64,000 bases of DNA from Meconema thalassinum (GCA_946902985.2 OX336389.2:340664444-340728443); one strand, 5' to 3'; numbered from the stretch's first letter, positions 43,391 through 54,075 are shown. Made by a program: numbers and translations. The notes: generated from the letters alone by a model not told the origin.

Positions 43391-45286
43391 TCACATCACT
43401 ACTTTTTCTGGCATTTCACAGTTCTTACCACATTCATCTTCAATTCTATCTCTTTCTAGGATTCCACATAATTCCTTCCGTGTTACATTAGTTTCTACTT
43501 CCTCTGTACTACATTCATCCATAGTAACACAGTACTTCGGCTTTCCCCCTCTTACTTCCCCAAGTCTGGCAAATTCAGTGCGCCACTGCACATCATATGC
43601 TTTCTTTCTCTCCTTCATCCTGATTTCTTTCTCCTCTAGCAACTTGATTCTCTTCTCTTTCATTTTACTTCTAAAATATTTACCTACCTGTCTTCCTTTC
43701 ATTTCTCCATTACTATCACTTAATGTTCTCTTTACCCGTGGACTATTGCTTCTGCTCTTATCTATCTCTCTCCTCCTCTTAACCTGTTTACTAATTATGT
43801 TCTTCTGACTATGACTTAACGCACGCTTCTCTGCCACTAATAATTTCATATTAACTTCCTCTATCACAGGACTAAATTCTTCCCTAGTTTGCCTATCTAA
43901 TTTATCTATGATTGTCTGCATCTTAATCTCTTGGGTGCTTAGTACTTTCTTTATCTTACCTACTCCTATCCCTATCTTTTCTCTCATCTTCTTCACTTCT
44001 TTTTCGCTACATTCTATAGTCTCTTCTACAGCTATCCTGCGTTCATCTAAAATCTCCTTCAACTCTACTATGCTTTCTCCTACTATCTCCTCTGACGTTA
44101 ATCTATTTTCACCTAAAATCTCGTCTGACTCTAATCTGATTTCACCTAAAATCTCCGCTATTTGCCGTTCCTCACCTAAGATCTCCTCCGATTCCAATCT
44201 GCTTTCACCTACAATCTCCAATGACTCTAATCTGTTTTCAACTATAATTTCTTCTACCTCCAATCTACTTTCACCTAAAATCTCGTCTGACTCTAATCTG
44301 ATTTCACCTAAAATCTCCGCTATTTGCCGTTCCTCACCTAAGATCTCCTCCGATTCCAATCTGCTTTCACCTACAATCTCCAATGACTCTAATCTGTTTT
44401 CAACTATAATTTCTTCTACCTCCAATCTACTTTCACCTAAAATCTCGTCTGACTCTAATCTGATTTCACCTAAAATCTCCTCTACCTCCAATCTGCTTTC
44501 AATTACAGTCTCCTTACAGGCTGTCTTCACTGATTCTACTTCAGTATCCCCTAAAGTCTCTACCACCTGCCTAGTTTCCACTTCTACCAATTTGCTAAAA
44601 CTTTTATCTTGAGTTGCTAATTTATCTTCAATCACAGTTACTATTCTTTCCTGAATCCTACTTTCTGTTGCTTCTAATTTCTTATCTACTGTCTTAATAA
44701 TATATTTAGTCTTCATCTCTACCTCCTCCTTAATTTCACCTTTGATTTCCTGTTTCACCCCCTGAATACTCTCCTGCAGCATATCATACTTCATACTCAA
44801 CCCTTCATTTACTTTAATCACACTGTCTAGTTTTACATTATTCTCTTCCAATTTCTGATTTATCTTACTCATATCCTCTCTCATCTCTTGATTACTCTTA
44901 TCTAATTTCTCACCTAAATCTCTACTCAATTCCTTCCTACTTTCCAAATTATCTTTCTTACTCTTTTCCATATTTTTATTCATATCTTTATCTAATTTCT
45001 CAAATTTATCATTGAATTCCAAATAACTTCTTTTATTCTCTTCACTATTTTTATTCATATCTTTATCTAATTTCTCAAATTTATCATTGAATTCCTTCCT
45101 ACTTTCTAAATTATCTTTCTTATTCTCTTCCATATTTTGATTTAGCCTACCAATATCTTCTTTCATCTCCCTATTATTTTTATTCATCTCCTGACTATTT
45201 TTATTCATCTCCCTCAAGATATCAGCTAATGAAATTTCATGGACCTCTAAGGACTTCTGTTTCTTATCTGCCATCTCGAAGTACAC
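43391..45286 (-). CDS. Coiled-coil protein of the non-autonomous LTR element
   Basis: The intact 631-codon ORF has a first ATG at 45286, about 110 bp after the primer site; a second Met five codons on is an alternative start. Residues ~15-235 are Asn/Lys/Glu-rich coiled coil with repeated EFNDKFEKLDKDMNKN units. Residues ~260-395 are built of ~11-residue 'ILGESRLESEE'-like repeats, within which a 54-residue (162-bp) block is duplicated. Residues ~400-480 continue as coiled coil. Residues ~480-560 are basic (KRRREID, RVKRT, KMKEKRIK), and the C-terminus is acidic. No capsid, zinc knuckle or enzyme domain is seen. By position it is Gag-like, and its N-terminal design parallels the coiled-coil gag at 5332-6189. 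Intactness over 1.9 kb argues that it is, or recently was, functional. I do not recognise a named family. Confidence 0.85.
   Translation of the reverse strand: MYFEMADKKQKSLEVHEISLADILREMNKNSQEMNKNNREMKEDIGRLNQNMEENKKDNLESRKEFNDKFEKLDKDMNKNSEENKRSYLEFNDKFEKLDKDMNKNMEKSKKDNLESRKELSRDLGEKLDKSNQEMREDMSKINQKLEENNVKLDSVIKVNEGLSMKYDMLQESIQGVKQEIKGEIKEEVEMKTKYIIKTVDKKLEATESRIQERIVTVIEDKLATQDKSFSKLVEVETRQVVETLGDTEVESVKTACKETVIESRLEVEEILGEIRLESDEILGESRLEVEEIIVENRLESLEIVGESRLESEEILGEERQIAEILGEIRLESDEILGESRLEVEEIIVENRLESLEIVGESRLESEEILGEERQIAEILGEIRLESDEILGENRLTSEEIVGESIVELKEILDERRIAVEETIECSEKEVKKMREKIGIGVGKIKKVLSTQEIKMQTIIDKLDRQTREEFSPVIEEVNMKLLVAEKRALSHSQKNIISKQVKRRREIDKSRSNSPRVKRTLSDSNGEMKGRQVGKYFRSKMKEKRIKLLEEKEIRMKERKKAYDVQWRTEFARLGEVRGGKPKYCVTMDECSTEEVETNVTRKELCGILERDRIEDECGKNCEMPEKVVM
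44111..44490 (-). repeat. 162-bp tandem duplication within the coiled-coil ORF
   Basis: ACCTAAAATCTCGTCTGACT recurs at 44111 and 44273 and partly again at about 44438. The intervening 162 bp are almost identical. The smaller period of about 33 bp (11 codons) is visible throughout. Confidence 0.9.
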
Positions 45287-45394
45287 CGTATAAAAATTAG
45301 CCCTTCCAAAATTTCACTTCACTGTCCCCCAAAAGCACTGACAATTTGCACTGAAATTATACACTCCTCTGACTAAATACCGAATGGTTTTCGT

Positions 45395-45415
45395 GTCCTA
45401 CTTTGTGGCGCCAAA
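45395..45415 (-). promoter_or_regulatory. Primer-binding site of coiled-coil element
   Basis: On the minus strand, LTR end TTACA is followed by two bases and TGGCGCCACAAAGTAGGAC. The TGGCGCC start is typical of tRNA-primed gypsy-like elements; the exact tRNA was not determined. Confidence 0.7.
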
Positions 45416-46738
45416 TGTAACATTTTTTTAATAAGTCGTTTATACGTGGTGATGACTATTGTGGTTCAATAAAAACAAACATGATAATAATAATTAATAT
45501 ACACTGTGGTGTGACCTTACCTGCGATAGTATAATATAATAAGTTGTTGTTGAGCGCCAGATCCCTATTTAAGACAGTGAATCGAAATTTGTAAATTAAC
45601 CTCGGCTATCAGCAGTAGAGTTCGAGACCACTTACCCGGGCCGTAGTGTAACTGAGTTGACTAACCATTCAGTACTTATTTAAGGAGTTTGATTGATTTT
45701 GCCTATAGTATTTACTAACCACTATGAAAGAAATAGGCATTACGTTAAAGAAAATGAATTTATTGACTCAAGAACAAAATATTAATAAAACAGAATAGTG
45801 ATAGTCACACAATTGAATTTAAAATTACTCAATGCGGCAATTAATTTAAAAGGAAATAAACATTAATGAATTGAATCTATCTTGAAGTTACATATTACAG
45901 AGACGTCGGATATTTAATTGTTTGCTCACCCTTTTGAAGTATCATCATAAAAAAAGTGTGCAAGATGATCTCGATGTTGCGTTTCATATTTCTAAAAAAA
46001 TGTTGTATGTCATTTGATACTGCATACTACGTTCCATTGTGTTGCCATCTCTAGATTAATTGTAGTTTTCGACTATAAGCCATGGTCAGCTTATATATAT
46101 ATTGTCAACATTGTAGTTATTATGTCGAGACATGATGCATGGTGAAGCTATGAATGATATTTCACAAAGCAGTCGGTGGACCTCTGTCGCTGCTCTGCCA
46201 CTAATGAGTGGTCGTTCACTAATGACTCTGTAGATGCGAGTGTGCGGTTATATCTTCCTTGTCACGTGGTAGTAAGCAGCCCCCACTTCATAGTCAAATC
46301 ACCCCTTCTACCTGGGGCTTGTCCATTCATTGATGCGTACCTTGGCTCCAGTAGTGACGTATTGATTGCACCATACGTGAAATATAATGTTCCATTGCTT
46401 CTCGAAGGAACTAGATTGTGCGCACGTGATGGTTACTCATATTGGGTTTCATAGCATCTCGAAAATGACGCAGTTTGCCGTGGTGAAATTATTACTACGT
46501 CGTTCAGTTTGTGACGCATTGGGTTGATCCTTATTGGCAATCTTGTTGCAATATATATATTACTTCGTCTCTTTACAAATAATTGTTAATAAAAATATTT
46601 CTGACTATAATAATAAAAACCGCTTACAATCATCTGATATAAAAATCATCTCATCGATGTACTAATTAATAATAATAATAATATGATAATAAATGAATAA
46701 CCCTTTAAATATAACAGATATGGGATCGAATCGTTACA
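45416..46738 (-). repeat. Right (5') LTR of coiled-coil element
   Basis: This is a 1323-bp copy of 39183-40505. A 92-codon plus-strand ORF (46176-46454, antisense to the element) has the same translation in the other LTR (39943-40221). It has no family features and may be chance. Confidence 0.95.
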
Positions 46739-46742
46739 CTAC

Positions 46743-48515
46743 CATGGGAAATATACTTTCATCAAATTTTACATGATATCCGATCACAAATGATTTAGCC
46801 TCAAGATTAAACAATTTATACCCTTTCACATTGTTTTCATAACCTATGAATACACATCTCACTGCTCGGGGCTGAAATTTACCTCCTTTCTGAAATAACC
46901 AAGCTTTACAACCAAATGCACGTAACCTTGGATATTCTTTTTCAGCACTCTCTCCCTTCCACATTTCATATGGGATCTGATTCCCAATAGCCCTGGATGG
47001 ACATAGATTCCTAGTAAGGCAAGCAGTGTTGGCTGCTTCAGCCCAAAACGAATCTGACAAACCTGACTGCACTAACAAACACCTCATCTTATCTTCTGCA
47101 ATCCTATTAAACCTCTCAGCTATACCATTTTGTTCTGGAGTATAAGCTACCGTCTTTCTATGACCTATCCCATTCGCTTTCAAATAGGTCTCGAATTTAT
47201 TACCACAATATTCGCCACCTCCATCTGTTTGAAAGCATTTAAGTTTCAAGTCATGCATTTTTTCTACTTCAGCTTGATACTCCAAAAACTTTGAGAAAGC
47301 CTCACCTTTACTTTTCAAGAATTTAACAACTGTAAATCTGGAATAATCATCCACAAAACTCATCATATATTTAAGACCACCATTTGATTTAACAGGAGAT
47401 GTTAACAAATCACTATGTACCAATTCCAGTGGTTTACTGCATTGGCGTTCACTCTTCTGCGGGAAACTACATCTAGCCATCTTCCCCAGAACACACACAT
47501 CACAACTCTTATTCTCACTCTTTAAACCTGACAAATATGGAATTTTCTGCATAGCAGCTTCATGTGGATGCCCTAACCTTACATGCCACAAATCTGAACT
47601 CACTGCTCGCAAGGCTACAGCTTCAATTTCATCACTCATCTCATCTTCACTGACATCAGCATTCGATATACAAGCTACACTGTGATTAGGTTCCAACAAA
47701 TACAATCCATTTGATTCTAGACTTGTAAACACGCACTCATCATTATACATACCTTTAGCACCATCTTTGTTAAAGTGAACAAATACATCATTCTTGGCTA
47801 AGCGCCCAACTGAAATCAAATTGAATGCTAAATCTGGAACGTGAAAAACATTTCTCATCTCAAGCACATTACCACCACACTTATCAGATAATGCAAGTTT
47901 GACAATACCTTTTCCACTAACTGGGAGTTGCCCTTGTCCAATCTTAACATTGCCCTTACACTCTGAATAGGAGGAAAACAACTCTCTTTTAGAAGTCATA
48001 TGTTCTGACGCTGCCGAGTCAAGGTACCAAACATCAGAACTGTTCATTGACACCATTGCGAACACACTGATACAGGCTATAGTCTTCCCCGTTTTATTGG
48101 AATTTCCATTGTCGTCCTTTTTTCCATTATTTGATTTCATTTTGGTACAATCTGATGCCCAATGACCATACTCGTGACAGTTAAAACATTTAACTTCTGG
48201 ACAAAACTTGGTAATATGCCCTAACCTCTGACATTTGTAACATTTAACACTATTACTATCACCACTTTTTCCACTCTGCACACTATTCTTCTTACTGTTT
48301 TTGTACACTAACTTGTCATTCTTGCCTTTCTTGGAGATGAGTGCACTTGATGCGGAAGTCTCCTGCGCGGCTTCTAACTGGGTCCGGCGTCGCTCCTCGT
48401 CTAGAAGTCGTCCTTTAACCTTCCGTGTTGTAAGATCCGGCTCCCTCAGTAGATTTTGGACGAAGGTCTCGTACTCCTCCATCGGTAGCCCGACTAGCAG
48501 GAAGTTGGCCATCAT
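46743..48515 (-). pseudogene. Copia gag C-terminus, protease and integrase
   Basis: On the minus strand this starts with the C-terminal gag half, then a Lys/Ser-rich stretch and two CCHC knuckles (CYKCQRLGHITKFC and CFNCHEYGHWASDC, residues ~92-125). The protease site reads LDSAASEHM (~168), where the family normally has Gly at the third position. Integrase follows, with its H..H/C..C zinc domain (HVRLGHPHE ... CDVC), the catalytic D residues in LVHSDLL and QTDGGGEY, and E in TPEQNGIAERFNR. The frame ends at the CTAC junction with the nested LTR and resumes at 39182. It lies upstream of and in frame with the RT part once the insert is removed. Confidence 0.9.
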
Positions 48516-48529
48516 CTCATCGTCGAATA

Positions 48530-48943
48530 TTATGCCACCCCTGGCAATTTTTTGTTCAATCTCTGGATACTTGCCGCATACTCTTGCATCGACATATTTG
48601 GGGTCTTCGAAATATTTGTCATTTCTTTCAAGGACTGAAGTGCATTAAACTTGGTAGAAGAGACGTGAATTTCTTCCAGAATTTCCCAAGCATGCCTCGC
48701 TCTAATACAATCTTCCACATCTAACAAGAAATCATCCCCAACGGATGTGTATAATACCGACAAAGCTTTCCTATTTAAGCGTGCCTGATCCACATTCAAC
48801 TCGTTCTCATCGAAGCCTGGTTCAATCGCCACCCAACAGTTCTTATCGATCATATGCGCCTTCACTCTCAGTTTCCAGGCGAAGTAGTTTCCATTTGCTA
48901 GCTTTGGAATGGAAACGAGGTCTTTGTCATCTCCGTCAGCCAT
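48530..48943 (-). pseudogene. gag: Copia gag N-terminal half
   Basis: The 137-codon ORF from ATG 48943 has the copia Gag pattern (LANGNYFAWKLRVKAHM, W.AIEPG, then AW.IL...). It goes out of frame at an A run near 48553-48558; the next frame (48515 downward) continues the domain with MMANFLLVGLP. A one-base loss in the homopolymer explains the break. Confidence 0.85.
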
Positions 48944-49071
48944 CTTGGTACCGTCGCTGTAACGTTCGCCGGTTCAGTCACAAACACTCACAATCTGTTT
49001 TTAAAATGCAGATATAATCTCAATCTCAACAATCCGTAATTCACGCTCTGATCTACGTACTTCGCACTGTT

Positions 49072-49085
49072 CTGGGCCCATAACC
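49072..49085 (-). promoter_or_regulatory. Copia primer-binding site (tRNA-iMet half)
   Basis: Immediately inside the 5' LTR the minus strand reads GGTTATGGGCCCAG. Its complement CTGGGCCCATAACC is the anticodon arm of initiator tRNA-Met (CAT anticodon). Drosophila copia is known to be primed by a 5' half-molecule of that tRNA. Confidence 0.85.
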
Positions 49086-49253
49086 TGTTGTTAACTAATC
49101 TTCAAGTTTCAGTGGAAATAACGAGAGTTTGTTAACGAAATAGTAGATCGTATATTTACACGTCCATCACGCTACAAGGCACAAACAACACAAGGAATAC
49201 TAAAATATAAAATCAATGCTGCCAACTTAAATTGTTAACTACCAACTCCAACA
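49086..49253 (-). repeat. Copia right (5') LTR
   Basis: This is the 168-bp partner of 37856-38023. It is followed by GATAG at 49254-49258. Confidence 0.95.
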
Positions 49254-49306
49254 GATAGCGCTTTACAGTCGTGGATTCCATAAAGGGAGGAAGGTAAACG
49301 ACATCG

Positions 49307-51879
49307 TTAATCCACCACATCCTCCCCACCCTGGCCGATTTCCATCGGTACGACCAGCTGTACCGGTCGGGTGATCTCCATGTCTGCTTCAGAAGCGTCT
49401 GAACGACATGATGTATTTTTCAATACTCATGTCTGATGAATTCAAGATGCAGAGCCCTCGTAGCGGTGCAGGTGAACAGTACGATATAAGATTTTTATAG
49501 TACGCTCCCCACCCTGACATATAAGGGACCGGCGAAGTCCACTCCCGTGCCCGTGAAAGGTTTAGTTGATTGCATGCGATCCACAGGTAGGGGCACTTCT
49601 CTTTCGTCTCCCCAGTCGTTCTTGGCGATCTTACAAGGGAGGCAAGTGTGGAGGACTTTCTTAATGGACTGGCGTGCCCTTAAGATCCAGTACTGCGAGC
49701 GTAGTTCGCACAGCGCCATTCTTACTCCCAGACACTGTAGATGGATGTGCGTCTGCTTGATCAAAAATTTTGTAAATTGATGGAATATCTCGAGGAGAAT
49801 AGGGTGCTCCTCTTGAGATGTCAAGTCTTCATGATCTAGGCGTCCATCCCAATCTGACGAGATCGCAATCCAGGAAGGGATTGTAGCGTGCAATTTTGGA
49901 TATAGATGGGAGATTTCTCTCGTAGACACGCGTGTTCTGCACCAAAGCTTCCCAGTTTTACTATATAAATCCAACGCATTTTCGCAGTTTCCAACTCCGT
50001 GGCATTTAATTCACCGTCGTGTTTCTTCGTGCTTCGAACATTCTTCATAAACCGCTGAATCCAGACCATGACCCGAATCATCTTCCAGTACGAGCTGAAT
50101 TTGGTGGCATCTATTAGGGCTTGGGGTTTGGTAACCGTCATGATTTGTCGGACGACCTTTCCTTCAGGAAGCGTTGTCCCTAGTGGAATCTTGTTGGTTG
50201 GCCAAAGTGCTTCAGATTGTAGGAGCCATGAAGGCCCATGCCACCAAAGATCACAGGCTTTAATTTTGTCTCCCATGAGACCCCGCGACAAGACGTCAGC
50301 TGGGTTATCCTTCCCGGGGCAATGTTTCCATTGAGCAGGACTCGTGTGTGACTGGATCTCAGTCACCCGATTAGCTACAAACGTCTTCCAATTTTGGGGA
50401 TTGCTTTGAATCCAGCTCAGTGCAACAGTAGTGTCGGTCCATAGTGTGGCCTGGGTTGCGTCAAAGTCTGTCGCTTTACAAAGGTAATGCAGGAGTCTTA
50501 ACCCTAGAAGTGCAGCTAGCAGTTCCAGTCACGGAAGGGATACTGTATTCACGGGCGCAAACCTATTCCTACCACATGCCAAATGGACTGTCGTGTTGCC
50601 TGCCAAGTTTGATCGGATGTAAATAACAGCTCCGTATGCCTTCTCCGAAGCATCACAAAATACATGAAGTTGAAAGTTGTTTTCTCGTGATGTAGCTAAC
50701 CATCGGGGAATTCGTTCATCAGATAACTATGATAAGCTATGTATCCAAGCAAGCCAGCGGATTCCCAGGTCATTAGGCAGGATCTCATCCCATTTTACGC
50801 CTCTACGCCATGTGTCCTGGAATAGTATCTCGCCGATAATGGAGACAGAAGACAACAATCCTAGTGGATCATAAAACTTGGCACTGGTTTGGATGAGTTG
50901 CCGTTTAGTAATTGGAACATCTTGTAAGTTGTTCGTGATACTATAAGGATCAATATAAAGGCAGTCGTTCTCTACATTCCATTGAATTCCTAGAACCGAT
51001 GTCACCTTCTGCGAATCTCGACCTTCTGCATTCCTGATGACTGCTAAGTCCCTTGAGTTGGATGCCCATTTAGAAAGAGGTCAACTGAGGAGTCTCATCT
51101 GAGCGGTTAGCTGATAATGAAGTGTAACTGCTTCGTCGTTGTTCTCCGTGCCAGAACGGAAGTCATTCATGAACGTGCTAGTGTCTACAACAGTTGCGGC
51201 AATGGGAAAGCTGAGCTTGTGTCTCGCTGCATGTTTCTTCAGGGTTGCTGATAGTAGAAATGGACTACACGTTATGCCAAACGATAGTCGAGTGAAACGA
51301 TTCATTGCAATTTTGTTCGATGTCCGATAATTCCCTTTGCTGTCCTGAGTTAGTTCATACCATACGAATCTTGTCAAGTCTCTATCCTTTTAATTTAAGG
51401 TAGCTGGAGAAATGCTTGAGTGATATCACAGATGATAGCTACAGACTGCATTCTAAATCCCAGGAGAAGGGTCAGGATATCTGACAGAAAGTTGGGTCCC
51501 CTCTCCAAGGTGTCATTCAAGGATGGTGAATTGATCTCTTGTGCAGAAGCATCAAAACAACCCTCCACTTCATGCTTCCCAGTCTTTCCCTTTTTACCAT
51601 TTGATGGGGAAGATAAAATGTTTTTTCTACCGTCTCGTCTAAAGGTGCAAGCTCCACCTGCCCTTTGGTAATGTAGTCCAACGTGTGAAAATTGTATGTG
51701 CTTCTCAAGGTTGTATTGTTCTCTAGTCTTCTGGCCAACGAAATTAGACTTGCCTCTGCTTTCTGCCGATTGTCTGGCAGGGTTACACCAATTTTCCTAG
51801 GAAGAGAAACTACTACTCGTTGATTTTCCACTCGGAAGGATGATAGAAAATCTTCCATGATCGTTTCGTTGGTACTCAA
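49307..51879 (-). pseudogene. BEL/Pao pol remnant: RT, RNase H, integrase ends
   Basis: Pieces in several frames, in order on the minus strand: RT start (FYLPHQMVKRE..., 51517-51879); the RT middle with RFVWYELTQD and FGITCSPFLL (51081-51377), where the expected catalytic Asp pair is degraded (FMNDF); LGIQWN with TKRQLIQTSAKFYDPLGLL (50727-51005); RNase-H-like end and HCPGKDNPADVLSRG (49836-50366); and the integrase zinc domain with QYWILRARQSIKKV and CLPCK followed by VDFAGPLYV (49495-49974). Most of the integrase core is deleted between about 49495 and 49380. The extreme C-terminus (RPVQLVVPMEIG, GGEDV) is preserved, with a stop at 49307-49309. It is an old, multiply broken copy. Confidence 0.88.
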
Positions 51880-51959
51880 CTTCTGACCATTGTCTGCGCT
51901 TATTCCGATTCCGCTAAAATCTCAGAAATTACTTACTTCGTCGTCTAGAAGTGGTGGTG

Positions 51960-52150
51960 TCTGATCTTGATCATCGAGGTTGACCACTATTGAGTTCACA
52001 GATATTCCGGAACGATTTCCACTGAGCACCCATCCAAATATCGTAGGGATGAAGACAAGAGAGGGTGAGATTCGTATGGGAGTGGCATCCTTTGCCACCT
52101 TGCAATAATGATCCCCTCCTATTAGGATTTCTATTGGAAGGTCTTCTCCT

Positions 52151-52181
<31 letters not shown>

Positions 52182-52510
52182 GTCTGCTAAATTCAATTTA
52201 CGGGTGTGCGTGAGCGCTCTGATGTCTTGAGAAACACCAGGCTGGGCAGTAAACTTGTGAGTACTCTTGAAGGCAGTTGTGCCAATTTTGTAGCTAGTTG
52301 CAGTGCCGTTCATGGTAAAGCGGACAGATCTTCTGGAACTGGGCGCGGACATGCGTGATTCAAAGCTACTGATTATAATGTATTTGTTTTTCTCTACTTT
52401 CAGCTTTTATTCCTCAACTAATTTCTTAGCGATAAAGCTAGATCGGCTTCCGCCGTCAAGCACACGACACGTAACTCAGCTAAGTCCACTGGATCCAGTA
52501 ATGATAATGT
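51960..52510 (-). pseudogene. BEL/Pao protease region
   Basis: A VLDGGSRSSFI block near 52440-52480 corresponds to the aspartic-protease motif, with the usual DSGS changed to DGGS. An in-frame TAA follows within 12 residues. A (TTTC)n microsatellite interrupts the downstream coding at 52150-52182. Confidence 0.65.
52150..52182. repeat. (TTTC)n microsatellite inside BEL/Pao coding
   Basis: About eight units, giving a KKER run on the minus strand. Confidence 0.95.
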
Positions 52511-53867
52511 ATGTTGCCAACAGAAGTGGCAATATCATGGCTCGTGGTGCTTTTCTCCCTATCACCTTTCGCGCAGATGGATACATGATGTGCGTTCTTA
52601 CATTTTGAGCATCGCGCCTTCTCCATTTTTCTGCAGTTCGTCGCCGTGTGCCAAATGTTCAGACACAGGAAGCAACAAATTGAACCCTTCAGTTTGTTTC
52701 TCCGAAGATTCACGTCTATGACGGACTTAGTCTTGTGCCCAGTGAGATTGGGTCTCGCAGAATACACAGAATGGCTGCGGGGCTTTCCTGTTCGCTTGTG
52801 AAGTCTTCTCGGTTCTGGTACGGACGTCAAAAGCGGCTGCTGTAGGAACGAACTCCAATGAAACGTGTGGATTGCCGCGTATCTTTTGTGAGATAAGAGC
52901 TCCTTCAACTTCCTCACCAAGGAACTCCATAAGTTTTAAGATGTTTCCTTCCAGGGGACCATTCCCCTTCCCGTGGTTGATCCAGCGTCGACATATGTCG
53001 TCGGGGAACGCTCGTAGAATTTTAGGCCTTAGGACGCGGCCGTATCCGTTGACGTCCTCTCCCAGGGTGCGACGAGCTTGAATGCGGCGATGAACTTCAA
53101 TGAAGGTAGAAATCAAGGCTTCTGGAGACGCTATTCTTATGGGAGACAAATTTTCAAGAAAATCTAGTTGCGCCTGAATTATTCAGTTTGCATCACCATA
53201 CCGAGACTGCAACATTTTCTTCGTTTCCTCGTGTGCGTCTGTGATAATAGGAATGCCTTCTATCAAATTCCTCGGCTCACCCTCTAAATACCCTCGTAAA
53301 AAGATGTGCTTATTGATTTTTGACAGTGATGTATCTTTATCTATTGAAGCCTTGAATTGTTCCCAAAAACGTGACCATTGTTCAACGTCGCCGTCGAATG
53401 GTTGCAGTCTTATAGGTGGAAGCCAAACAGATGAGGCTGGAGCATCCGCCGTAGCTGCTGCGACAGTTGATTATTCTGAAATATTTGTTTGCGGTCGAGG
53501 TAGCTACGGTATTTAGTATTCCGTGTGATGCCTTCTGGATAGCGCACTTTTCGGTCTCGATATACTCCTCACAAATGTCTACGTCATTGTCGTAATCTCT
53601 ATCATCTAGGAGGCCATGGATTCCATCGTCGAGTCGGGTTAGTTGAGCCAAGGAACACTGAAATCTATCTTTGTAATATTCATAGTCAGAAAATGTAGTC
53701 GAGTCAGTGAACTTGCTAACTTCCGCTGAAAACCGTGTAATATTAGTTCTTTCCCGTTTCCTTGCACGTTTCAGATTGCGGAGGCGTGTTATGGAATCAC
53801 CTTCGGTGACGTCAAGGCTCGTATTGTTCATTTCCGTGAATGAGGTGGATAGTGTACTCTTTGACAA
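52480..53867 (-). pseudogene. BEL/Pao gag remnant
   Basis: It starts at ATG 53867. The N-terminal part (53382-53867) has the helix-rich segment typical of BEL Gag. A DUF1759-like stretch follows across a frame change (FDGDVEQWSRFWEQFKASI, then LRGYLEGEP, about 53241-53400), with a TGA near 53187. The next segment (52727-53149) is helical. Two zinc knuckles (CFLCLNIWHTATNC, and a CxxC..HH..C module, 52600-52680) end the Gag region. Frameshifts separate the pieces. Confidence 0.85.
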
Positions 53868-53880
53868 TAACGATTATCAG

Positions 53881-53985
53881 TAGTTCTGCAACCACCGCTG
53901 GGTTACGTCAACGTACGTACAAAATGGCTACCAGTTCCGCAACCACCGCTAGGTTACGACAACGTACGTAAAAACCTGAGAATAC
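53881..53985. repeat. Two ~50-bp tandem units upstream of BEL gag
   Basis: CAACCACCGCTGGGTTACG and CAACCACCGCTAGGTTACG occur 49 bp apart, each followed by a CAACGTACGTA run. They probably lie in the 5' leader or LTR of BEL/Pao. Confidence 0.8.
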
Positions 53986-54075
53986 TCACAATTTTCCAGG
54001 ATAGTCAGCCCCCCCCCCCCCTGAAAAATTGTATATATGCCCCTGATATCATAATAAGCTGATGGGTTCGAGCAG

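Larger units (their letters stand above)
39183..46738 (-). mobile_element. Complete non-autonomous LTR element with a coiled-coil protein
   Basis: The LTRs (39183-40505 and 45416-46738) are both 1323 bp with TGTAAC...GTTACA ends. The 4-bp target duplication CTAC is at 39179-39182 and 46739-46742. It is inserted in copia pol. The internal region (40506-45415) encodes one protein (43391-45286) and otherwise has no ORF above 65 codons. A primer site TGGCGCCACAAAGTAGGAC lies on the minus strand just inside the 5' LTR (about 45395-45413). No protease, RT, RNase H or integrase is present, so mobility depends on another element. About ten differences between the LTRs, mostly single bases, suggest moderate youth. 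Confidence 0.93.
37856..49253 (-). mobile_element. Copia-type LTR retrotransposon carrying a nested LTR element
   Basis: Two 168-bp LTRs, a 5-bp duplication GATAG (37851-37855 and 49254-49258), a polypurine tract and a primer site define it exactly. With the nested element and one CTAC removed it is about 3.8 kb, shorter than a full copia, because the RNase H end of pol is missing. Gag has one frameshift and pol one stop. Near-identical LTRs indicate recent insertion. Confidence 0.93.

Noticed and set aside
43908..44612. 234-codon plus-strand Ser/Ile-rich ORF
   Set aside because: It is the complement of the repetitive coiled-coil coding sequence; an antisense shadow of the 162-bp repeats.
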